In this document: in pieces, positions 15,438-23,119 of the stretch
Position numbering within the stretch: position 1 is the first letter of the stretch
Layout of the letters: every line of letters begins with the position of its first letter
Source of the DNA: CAYLMM01 sp964646035
GTDB taxonomy: Bacteria; Krumholzibacteriota; Krumholzibacteriia; LZORAL124-64-63
Assembly: GCA_964646035.1 (NCBI GenBank)
Contig: CAZYDJ010000021.1
Coordinates: 1-23,119 of the forward strand
Direction: 5' to 3'
DNA length: 23,119 nt
Translations under genes and position numbers: made by a program
The notes under the pieces: model-generated
What the model was told of the DNA's origin: nothing
Database searches by the model: none
The model's input: only the letters and a program-made list of their open reading frames with translations

Positions 15438-16527
15438 TCACTCCAGTGAATTCAAGCTGCGGACCAGGGCGTCGAGTCCGGCGATGGTGCGGTCATAGGG
15501 CATGCGCCGCAGGCCGAGGACCGCCATCACTCCGCCCCGGCCGGAGACGGCGAAGGGCGCCGACACCAGGCTGAAGTGGCGCAGGGCGGCCACCGGATTC
15601 TCGGAACCGATCCAGACCGTGATTCCCCGGTCGTCGGGAGGATTGAGCCGGCGCAGCACGTCACGAATCGAACTCGGCGATTCCAGGAAGCGGATCAGGG
15701 TCTTGAGGCGGTCGGCTTCGGAGAACTCGGGTTCGTCCAGCACGTTCGCCACACCGGTAAGTTCGATCTCGGCCTGCTCGACATCGGCGAAGAGGTCGCC
15801 GCCGAGCGAAGCCACGTCGCTGGCGCAACGCGCCGCGGGCGAGGCTTCGGGATCGAAAGAGGACAGCACGCCGCCGCGGATCTCGGCGACCGTGCGTCCG
15901 GAAATACGTTCGGAAATGAACCGGGCGGCGTCCTCGAGCAACAGGGGCTCGTAATACCGGTCGAGGTTCACGATCCGGGTGCGGACCAGGGCGTTTTCCA
16001 GCACCAGCACCATCAGCACGCGGTTGGCTTCCCGCGGATGGAGTTCGATGCGCAGGGCCTTCACTCCGTCCCAGGAAGGACCGAGAATGATGCCGATGCT
16101 CGTGGTCAGCCGGCATAACAGGGAGGCCAACGATTTCACCATCGCATGGGTGCCGGCGGCGCGCTGCAGTTCCGCAGCCGACTCCACCAGCAGCACGCGC
16201 GGCGCGNNNNNNNNNNCGCTGCAGTTCCTTGTCGACTATCTGGAGCATCGCGGAAGAGCGGTGGTCGCCGGCCTCGGGCCAGCGGGCCAGGAACCGGTTG
16301 ACGAAAGCCCGGAATCCCCGGTCGGTGGGCACACGGCCGGACGAGGTATGCGGTTTCTCCAGCATCCCGTCGTTCTCCAGCCCGGACATCACCGAGCGCA
16401 CGGTCGCCGACGAGACGTCGCCGCCGAGCCACCGGGCCACCAGACCCGAGCTGACCGGCTGGCCCGTCTCGCTGTAAAGCCTGACGACCGCGTCCAGTAT
16501 TTGCTGACGGCGTTTCTCTTTACCCAC
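15438..16527 (-). CDS. hrcA: Heat-inducible transcription repressor HrcA (interrupted by an assembly gap)
   Basis: Represses class I heat-shock genes, usually by binding CIRCE. The N-terminal winged helix (RQQILDAVVRLYSETGQPVSSGLVARWL, SSATVRSVMSGLENDGMLEKPHTSSGRVPTDRGFRAFV) lies before the gap in transcription order. The GAF-like dimerisation domain and C-terminus (LTTSIGIILGP, GRGGVMAVLGLRRMPYDRTIAGLDALV) lie after it, in another frame. Twelve bases repeated at 16162-16173 and 16217-16228 let the halves be merged: IVDKELQRAAGTHAMV reads in one frame and gives 344 residues, the usual HrcA length. The gene is thus probably intact in the organism. GTG start at 16525-16527 with AAAGG 7 bases upstream. 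A promoter lies upstream but no CIRCE inverted repeat is visible. Confidence 0.93.
16162..16228. repeat. 12-bp direct repeat flanking the hrcA assembly gap
   Basis: cgctgcagttcc occurs at 16162-16173 and 16217-16228, either side of the N run. Both copies encode the same codons (Glu-Leu-Gln) in the hrcA sense. The intervening 43 bases plus Ns look like a contig-end artefact. Confidence 0.85.
16207..16216. other. Assembly gap (10 N) inside hrcA
   Basis: Ten Ns of nominal length. From the flanking repeat the true distance is probably negative: the two contig ends overlap by 12 bases and the left contig carries about 33 unsupported bases (16174-16206) at its tip. Confidence 0.95.
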
Positions 16528-16570
16528 CGGGATGCCTTTCCGTCTCGATCCGCATATTTCAAGCGGCTAC

Positions 16571-16600
16571 AAGGTAGTACGGACGTTTTCGGGGTGTCAA
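16571..16600 (-). promoter_or_regulatory. Sigma-70 promoter of the hrcA-grpE-dnaJ operon
   Basis: Minus-strand TTGACA (16595-16600, perfect), 18-base spacer, TACCTT (16571-16576, 3/6). The predicted start is about 35 bases before the hrcA GTG. The promoter and leader contain no TTAGCACTC-N9-GAGTGCTAA (CIRCE) repeat. The hemW stop is 29 bases upstream of the -35 box. Confidence 0.65.
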
Positions 16601-16628
16601 CCCGGCGTCGGCGACGGCCGGAGCCGGT

Positions 16629-17807
16629 TCAGAGCCGGCCGGCCAGCCAGGCCTCCACATCATCCAGACGCAACATGCCGCGCGGAGTCAGCCGCAGCCT
16701 CCGGTCGCGGACCTGCCAAAGACCCTCCCGCTCCCCCTGCTCCGAATCCAATTCGTCCGGCAGGATGTCCAGCGACACGCCCCCGGCGGTGCGCAGGGGC
16801 AGGATCACCTCTTCCAGCCGGCGTGAACTCGGATCGAGAATCTCGACGGTTTCCTCGGGCGGACGGCCGGACTCGACCAGATCGCACCAGACCGCGGGAT
16901 CGGCGTGATTCGAATATCGCCGCCGGCCCCAGAATCCGTGCGCGCCCGGCCCCAGACCCAGATAAGGCGTCCGCAGCCAATAGGCCGAATTATGCCGCGA
17001 CTCCTGCCCCGGCAGGGCGAAGTTCGACACCTCGTACTGACTGTAGCCGAGTTCGGCCAGCGCCGCGACTGCGGCCAGATAATTCCGCTCCACGTCCGCA
17101 TCGACCGGCGCCGCCACCTCCCCGGCGGCGATCCGGGCCGTCAGCGGTGTCCCGCTATGCAGTTCGAGGATGTAGAAGGAGATGTGCCCCACGCCGAGTT
17201 CGCGAGCCTCCCTGAACTCCGCGGCAAGGTTCGCGGCTTCACATCCCGGAGCCAGAATCCAATCGGCCGATACACGGCCGAATTCCGCAGTGGCCAAGCG
17301 CAGGGCCCGTCGCGCGGTCGCCGGATCGCAGCGGCGTCCGAGCGTGCGCAGAACCGTCTCGTCCAGGCTCTGCACCCCCAGACTGATGCGGTTCACTCCG
17401 GCGGCTTTCCAGGCCGCGGCGACGGATCCGGAGAAGCTCTCGGGATTGGCCTCGGCGGTGATCTCGATGTCATCGGTTTGGGGCAGCCGCCCCAGGGTGC
17501 CGTCGATCATCGCGGCGAAGAGATCCGCTTCCAGGGTCGACGGGGGGCCACCGCCGATATAGGCAGTCGCGGCCGCCGTTGCGCCGTCGATCGCAGCGCA
17601 ACCGTCACGCCGGATCTCGAACTCGCGCACTATCGCTTCGGCCACCCGGCGGCGCAACGCGGGGTCGTGCCGGTCGGTGCGGGCGAAGTGGCAGTAGCTG
17701 CAGATGGAATCGCAGAACGGGACGTGGATGTAGAGACCGCCCCGGCGGATGGACCGGGCCGCCCGATCCGGTCGGCTCCGGTCCGATCTGCCTGCGCCGG
17801 ATATCAC
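16629..17807 (-). CDS. hemW: Radical SAM heme chaperone HemW
   Basis: HemW binds heme and a 4Fe-4S cluster and is thought to insert heme into target proteins; older annotations call it oxygen-independent coproporphyrinogen oxidase (HemN-like). 392 residues. Radical SAM motif CxxxCxxC at C32, C36, C39 (HVPFCDSICSYCHF), SAM-contact IGGGPPSTL (~84-92, the usual GGGTPS with Thr replaced by Pro), ITAEANPES (~116-124), ISLGVQSLDETVLRTLGR (~141-158) and YEVSNFA (~258-264). The HNxxYW heme-binding signature (HNSAYW, ~272-277) marks HemW and not true HemN. The GTG at 17805-17807 overlaps the lepB stop as GTGA, implying coupling. lepA-hemW-hrcA order is typical of Firmicutes; here lepB is inserted. Confidence 0.94.
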   Translation of the reverse strand: MISGAGRSDRSRPDRAARSIRRGGLYIHVPFCDSICSYCHFARTDRHDPALRRRVAEAIVREFEIRRDGCAAIDGATAAATAYIGGGPPSTLEADLFAAMIDGTLGRLPQTDDIEITAEANPESFSGSVAAAWKAAGVNRISLGVQSLDETVLRTLGRRCDPATARRALRLATAEFGRVSADWILAPGCEAANLAAEFREARELGVGHISFYILELHSGTPLTARIAAGEVAAPVDADVERNYLAAVAALAELGYSQYEVSNFALPGQESRHNSAYWLRTPYLGLGPGAHGFWGRRRYSNHADPAVWCDLVESGRPPEETVEILDPSSRRLEEVILPLRTAGGVSLDILPDELDSEQGEREGLWQVRDRRLRLTPRGMLRLDDVEAWLAGRL

Positions 17808-18586
17808 CTGAGGATGTCTCCTATGCGGTCCCACCGGGGACCGCCTTCGCCCCGGTCCCATGACCAGTAGATGAACATCGCCTTGCCCTTGAGATGCTTC
17901 AGGTCCAGTGGTCCCCAATAACGGCTGTCCTCGCTGTTATAGCGGTTGTCGCCCATCATGAAGATATGCCCCTGCGGCACCTCGTAGGGGCCGAAGGACC
18001 AGTTGCGGGCCCGGCGCGAGTTGGACATCTGATGCCGCGAATGGGGAAGCCGGCAGGAAGCGTCGTGGACGTGGCCGGCGTAGCAGGCGTGATCGCCGTC
18101 GAGATCGGCGAAATTCTCCTCGTACATCTCGTCGTTGACGTAGAGCAGTCCCTCGCGCACCTCGACCGTGTCCCCGGCCACAGCCACGCAGCGCTTGATG
18201 AAGTCCTTGTCCAGGTTGTTCGGATACTCGAAGACGATGATGTCGCCCTGGCGCGGCTGGCGGATCGCCGGCAGGCGCACGTTCTCCCAGGGCATGTCGA
18301 TGTAGGGCCCGGTGAAGATCAGGGGCCGGATGCGATCGGGAATCTCGGCGCCGTAGAGGAACTTGTTGACGAAGAGGAAGTCGCCGACCAGAAGCGTGTC
18401 CTTCATCGATCCGGTCGGAATCCGGAAGGCCTGCAGGACGAACTGCCGCAGGATCAGGGCCGCCAGGACGGCGAAACCGATCGACCGCAGATATTCCATC
18501 CAGACGCTGCGGCGCTCCTTGCTCCGCGCGGCCTTGGTGCGGCGGACCTGTCCCCCGTGAGTCCCGGTGCTCGACATCTTCGTCAT
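17804..18586 (-). CDS. lepB: Signal peptidase I
   Basis: Membrane serine protease that removes signal peptides of exported proteins. About 260 residues. Basic N-terminus, one transmembrane helix (~32-52), catalytic Ser60 in RIPTGSMKDTLLVGD, GDIIVFEYP (~114-122), catalytic Lys131 in KDFIKRCVAVAGDTVEV and box E in GHIFMMGDNRYNSEDSRYWG (~206-225). A ~45-residue periplasmic insert before box E contains two cysteines (C168, C178) that could form a disulfide. Start choice: ATG at 18584-18586, with GAGG 4 bases upstream; an ATG three codons later fits an AGGAG site almost as well. It lies 89 bases after lepA in the same direction. Confidence 0.95.
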   Translation of the reverse strand: MTKMSSTGTHGGQVRRTKAARSKERRSVWMEYLRSIGFAVLAALILRQFVLQAFRIPTGSMKDTLLVGDFLFVNKFLYGAEIPDRIRPLIFTGPYIDMPWENVRLPAIRQPRQGDIIVFEYPNNLDKDFIKRCVAVAGDTVEVREGLLYVNDEMYEENFADLDGDHACYAGHVHDASCRLPHSRHQMSNSRRARNWSFGPYEVPQGHIFMMGDNRYNSEDSRYWGPLDLKHLKGKAMFIYWSWDRGEGGPRWDRIGDILR

Positions 18587-18675
18587 CGCTCCTCGCTTTC
18601 GAAACTCTGGGTCGATCATCCCACGGATGCCGGCCGTTCTACGTCCTCGGGCAATGGATGGTTCCTGACGGCGGC

Positions 18676-20469
<1,794 letters not shown>

Positions 20470-20509
20470 CTTCTCGATCTATTGGTAATGAGGATCCGTG
20501 TCGCGGGCG

Positions 20510-21139
20510 CTAGAATTCCGCCCGCCACTGGAGCAGGACCACTCCCGGTATCGCTTCCGAATCGGCTTTCTCCACCGGCAGGGGTTCCGCGCCGGGGTCC
20601 CATAACGGCGGCACCGGCACCGGATCCTGGTCGAAGTGATGCAGGTGGGCGCCCACATAGGCGTCCAAGGCGATGATAAGCATGGCTCCCATCGACCACC
20701 AGGCGTAATCCCGCATCAGTTCCCATTCCTCGTCGACCTGGGCGTCGAAAAGCAGCCGCCGCTCCGAGCCCTCGGGCAATGTCTGCGACCACTTGCGCAG
20801 CCGCACCGCCTCGCGGTCGTGCCGCAACAGATTGCCGATGTAGAAGGCCTGGGCCCCCCAGGCCAACACCGAGCGCCAACCGTTGTCGGCGTAGAGCTGC
20901 CCCCATCCCGGCAAAACCGGGGTCACGACCACAGCCAGCGTGGGACTGATCCGGTCGTTCATCACCGAGGCGATGATCGGAGCCGTCGCGGCGGCCAAAG
21001 AATCGGCCGGCGCTGCCGTCTCGGTCGTCTCGGTCGCCTCGACTGCCTCGACCGGATCGGATTGCGGAACCGGCGTCTGAGCCGTCGCGACGGCTGCGCC
21101 GAGCAGGATGTAGATGATCGTCAGCCACGGAAACCGCAT
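20510..21139 (-). CDS. Secreted/envelope protein, DUF5683-like, function unknown
   Basis: 209 residues. The N-terminus is a signal peptide (hydrophobic ~5-19, likely cleavage after ATAQ), followed by a Pro/Glu/Thr/Ala-rich linker (~22-60). The segment VTPVLPGWGQLYADNGWRS (~72-90) and the following hydrophobic stretch (VLAWGAQAFYIGNLL) match the PGWGQ.Y pattern of DUF5683. A second hydrophobic stretch (AWWSMGAMLIIALDAYVGA, ~145-163) suggests two membrane-embedded helices. The C-terminus ends LLQWRAEF, a terminal Phe that recalls outer-membrane proteins but is weak evidence here. The ATG at 21137-21139 has GAGGAG about 4-5 bases upstream, and the gene lies 15 bases after the lipid kinase, so they are probably co-transcribed. 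The role is unknown. Confidence 0.8.
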   Translation of the reverse strand: MRFPWLTIIYILLGAAVATAQTPVPQSDPVEAVEATETTETAAPADSLAAATAPIIASVMNDRISPTLAVVVTPVLPGWGQLYADNGWRSVLAWGAQAFYIGNLLRHDREAVRLRKWSQTLPEGSERRLLFDAQVDEEWELMRDYAWWSMGAMLIIALDAYVGAHLHHFDQDPVPVPPLWDPGAEPLPVEKADSEAIPGVVLLQWRAEF

Positions 21140-21154
21140 CGCTCTCCTCGAACC

Positions 21155-22054
21155 TCATCCACCAAAGCCGGGGCCGATCGGCGGCGCAAGCACCTGCAAC
21201 GCGCCTGGATCGACCCGGAACTCGTGGCGACCGGCAGGCAGGCGCGTAGCCTCACCGTCGAGATGTACCGCGGCGGGCTCGATTAATTCCACTTCGGCGC
21301 GGGCGGAGCGCGGATAAAGCACTCGCGGATCTTCCAGATGGCCGCCGGATATCCCACGCGGCAACAGGCGCAGAATATCCCACCGGCCCATTGCCCGGGC
21401 AAGGCAGAAGTCCAGACGGCCGTCCGCGAAATCGGCCGCGGGGGTCAGACGGAAGCCGCCGCCGCAGCGGGGGCCGTTGCCGACCTCGGCCAGTGTCCAT
21501 AGCCCGTCCAGCGTTTCCCCGCCGGGAAAAATCCAGCGGGCGCGGGTCGGTTTGAAGCTGATCAGGGAGCCGGCGGCGGCCAACGGATAGCGCAGCCGGC
21601 CCCAGCTACGGGATACCCGATCCGCTCCCAGCGACACCTCGCCGCTGAAGAAGAATCCGGCCGAGTTGACGAAGGGCCGGTCGCCGAACCAGGCCACGTC
21701 GACCGGACGCGGAATCCGCCTCGCGGCTGCCGCGACACCCTGCCGCAGCGTTGCGATCCCCAGCCCGCAGGCGAAGTCGTTGCCGCTGCCGGAGGGCAGG
21801 ACCGCCAGGGCGCAACCCGTTCCGGCCAGGGCGCAGGCGACCTCGCTGACGGTACCGTCACCGCCCACCGCGGCGACTACCGGATGCTTCTCGGCGGCGG
21901 CGGCGGCCAGATCCGCGGCCTCGCCGCGGCCGCGGGTGATCAGGAGTTCGACATTGAAACCGGCGTCGGAAAGCAGACCGGCGACCTGATCGGAACTGAA
22001 CCGGCCGCGAGAGGAACCCGCGACCGGATTGTAGATCACGGCCACCGAATCCAA
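21155..22054 (-). CDS. Diacylglycerol kinase family lipid kinase (YegS/BmrU-like)
   Basis: Phosphorylates a lipid, probably diacylglycerol or a related sphingoid base; the substrate cannot be told from sequence. 299 residues. DAGK catalytic domain: VIYNPVAGSSRG (~6-17), GGDGT nucleotide motif at 64-68 (VAAVGGDGTVSEV) and LPSGSGNDFACGLGI (~86-100, Ser replacing the usual Thr of GTGND). C-terminal beta-sandwich with FADGRLDFCLARA and a closing VHLDGE...LPAGRHEFRVDPGALQVLAP. TTG start at 22052-22054 with GGGAGG 5 bases upstream; a GTG 9 bases later is the alternative. The upstream frame runs antisense through the selC terminator and tRNA-Sec and is not coding. Confidence 0.9.
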   Translation of the reverse strand: MDSVAVIYNPVAGSSRGRFSSDQVAGLLSDAGFNVELLITRGRGEAADLAAAAAEKHPVVAAVGGDGTVSEVACALAGTGCALAVLPSGSGNDFACGLGIATLRQGVAAAARRIPRPVDVAWFGDRPFVNSAGFFFSGEVSLGADRVSRSWGRLRYPLAAAGSLISFKPTRARWIFPGGETLDGLWTLAEVGNGPRCGGGFRLTPAADFADGRLDFCLARAMGRWDILRLLPRGISGGHLEDPRVLYPRSARAEVELIEPAAVHLDGEATRLPAGRHEFRVDPGALQVLAPPIGPGFGG

Positions 22055-22077
22055 GTCATCCTCCCGGAACTGCGGCG

Positions 22078-22107
22078 AAAATCGAGGACGCGACCGAAGC
22101 CGCGTCC
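22078..22107 (-). terminator. Intrinsic terminator of tRNA-Sec
   Basis: On the minus strand GGACGCGGC-TTCG-GTCGCGTCC: a 9-bp stem (one G-U pair that exists only on this strand) closed by a C(UUCG)G tetraloop at 22086-22107, followed by TCGATTTT (22078-22085). It lies 20 bases beyond the CCA end of tRNA-Sec and 24 bases before the lipid-kinase start. Confidence 0.85.
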
Positions 22108-22127
22108 TGTTGCTACCGCAGAAGAGG

Positions 22128-22225
22128 TGGCGGGAATGTGTGGGAATCGAACCCACCCCGGACGGTAAACGCGCCCGACTGAAGGATTTGAAGTCCCCGG
22201 GGCCCACCAGGACCCATCCACTCCC
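22128..22225 (-). tRNA. selC: tRNA-Sec (UCA), selenocysteine tRNA
   Basis: 98 nt on the minus strand. Anticodon loop CTTCAAA (anticodon TCA) on stem GGGGA/TCCTT (two G-U pairs). Six-pair D stem GGGTCC/GGGCCC with a 4-base loop, unique to selenocysteine tRNA. Long variable arm with stem CGGGCG/CGTCCG. T-arm GTGGG-TTCGATT-CCCAC. Eight-base acceptor GGGAGTGG/ACATTCCC, whose eighth position is a mismatch. Discriminator G and encoded CCA. Together these are diagnostic. It delivers Sec to in-frame UGA codons with SelA, SelB and SelD, none of which is in this window. Confidence 0.96.
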
Positions 22226-22238
22226 CTCCTACAGGCCC

Positions 22239-22244
22239 ATGATA
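22239..22244 (-). promoter_or_regulatory. Candidate -10 box of selC
   Basis: TATCAT on the minus strand, 13 bases before the tRNA-Sec 5' end, within CCTATCATGGG, the same 11 bases as around the rnpB -10 box. No good -35 match is found 16-18 bases upstream (TGGATT at best). Confidence 0.45.
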
Positions 22245-22288
22245 GGCCACGGCAGAAACTAAATCCAGCGGCGGGCCGGAATCGGCCA

Positions 22289-22672
22289 TCAACCGACGCG
22301 GGCGATGATCTCGATCTCGACCAGGCCGTCCTTCGGCAACTTGGCTACCTGCACGGCCGAGCGGGCCGGCGGATCCTGGGCGAAGAACTCGGCGTAGATC
22401 TCGTTCATGGCCGCGAAATCGTTCATGTCCTTGAGAAAGACGGTGGTCTTGACTACGTCGGCGAAACCTGATCCGGCATCGGCCAGGATGGCGGCGGCGT
22501 TCTCCAAGGCGCGGCGGGTCTGTTCCTGCACTCCGCCGGGAACGAATTCGCCGGTGGCGGGGTCGAGACCGAGTTGGCCGGCGGTGAACAACCAACCGTC
22601 GACAGCGACCGCCTGGCTATAGGGTCCGATGGCGGCCGGGGCCTGATCCGTGCTGATTGGCCGACGTGTCAT
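22289..22672 (-). CDS. ridA: RidA/YjgF family reactive-intermediate deaminase
   Basis: Hydrolyses reactive enamine/imine intermediates such as 2-aminoacrylate to 2-keto acids. 127 residues, the family norm. Conserved elements: APAAIGPYSQAV (11-22), LFTAGQLGLDPATGE (28-42), QTRRALENAAAILADAGSGFADVVKTTVFLKDM (51-83), the Arg of ARSAVQVAKLP (R104, carboxylate-binding in RidA) and VEIEIIA (119-125), whose Glu positions complete the active site. ATG at 22670-22672 with GGAAGGAG 8 bases upstream. It lies 64 bases after glmS in the same direction; a shared transcript is possible. Confidence 0.96.
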   Translation of the reverse strand: MTRRPISTDQAPAAIGPYSQAVAVDGWLFTAGQLGLDPATGEFVPGGVQEQTRRALENAAAILADAGSGFADVVKTTVFLKDMNDFAAMNEIYAEFFAQDPPARSAVQVAKLPKDGLVEIEIIARVG

Positions 22673-22708
22673 TTCCGCAGCTCCTTCCGATACGATTAGC
22701 GGATCCGT

Positions 22709-22725
22709 CCCCGGCGAATCCGGGG
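22709..22725 (-). terminator. Possible terminator hairpin between glmS and ridA
   Basis: Perfect 6-bp stem CCCCGG/CCGGGG with a 5-base loop, 11 bases after the glmS stop. There is no T-run after it, so it is a weak candidate; it could act as an mRNA-stability hairpin. Confidence 0.3.
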
Positions 22726-22736
22726 CGCACCCGTTT

Positions 22737-23119
<383 letters not shown>

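Noticed and set aside
22055..22207. N-terminal extension of the lipid kinase to an upstream ATG
   Set aside because: It would translate the selC terminator and part of tRNA-Sec; the TTG at 22054 has a proper ribosome site and fits where homology begins.

Overview
This is a high-GC bacterial window made almost entirely of housekeeping genes transcribed leftward (minus strand). Two runs of ten Ns mark scaffold joins (735-744 and 16207-16216), so this looks like a draft or metagenome assembly. The gene content (DUF5683-like envelope protein, HTH-RNase HI, rsmE, cvpA, mutS2 with Smr domain, tRNA-Sec) fits a Gram-negative lineage outside the Proteobacteria, possibly of the FCB/candidate-phylum type. 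That placement is an inference; nothing here fixes the phylum.

Layout, in transcription order from right to left: 3' part of glmS (edge of window); ridA; tRNA-Sec (selC) with a strong UUCG-loop terminator; a diacylglycerol/lipid kinase; a DUF5683-like secreted protein; lepA; lepB overlapping hemW by GTGA; a TTGACA promoter; hrcA-grpE-dnaJ-rsmE; yqeY-cvpA-mutS2; dnaG-rpoD; a tRNA-Ile2(CAU)/tRNA-Val(CAC) pair with its own promoter and terminator; an RNase HI with an N-terminal HTH-like extension; RNase P RNA with its own promoter; recJ overlapping relA/spoT by ATGA. The block resembles the Firmicutes-type lepA-hemW-hrcA-grpE-(dnaK)-dnaJ-rsmE-yqeY series joined to the dnaG-rpoD macromolecular-synthesis cluster, but dnaK, prmA, mtaB and rpsU are missing from their usual places.

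The first ~1.25 kb does not belong to this picture. It is a plus-strand fragment of a large secreted protein (chitobiase-C-like fold, inserted beta-sandwich, lamin-tail domain) of a kind I associate with Planctomycetota. It stops abruptly at ~1240-1258, exactly where relA is cut off in the middle of its synthetase domain. I regard this as a chimeric assembly join or, less likely, a real rearrangement.

The second gap, inside hrcA, can be largely resolved from the sequence. The same 12 bases occur, in the same codon phase, on both sides of the gap. Overlapping them gives one uninterrupted HrcA of about 344 residues, the normal family length, so the gap is probably negative. I found no defence system, mobile element, CRISPR array or clearly novel system. 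The points of interest are the junction, the gap reconstruction, selC, the heat-shock operon without dnaK or CIRCE, and the stable-RNA promoters.
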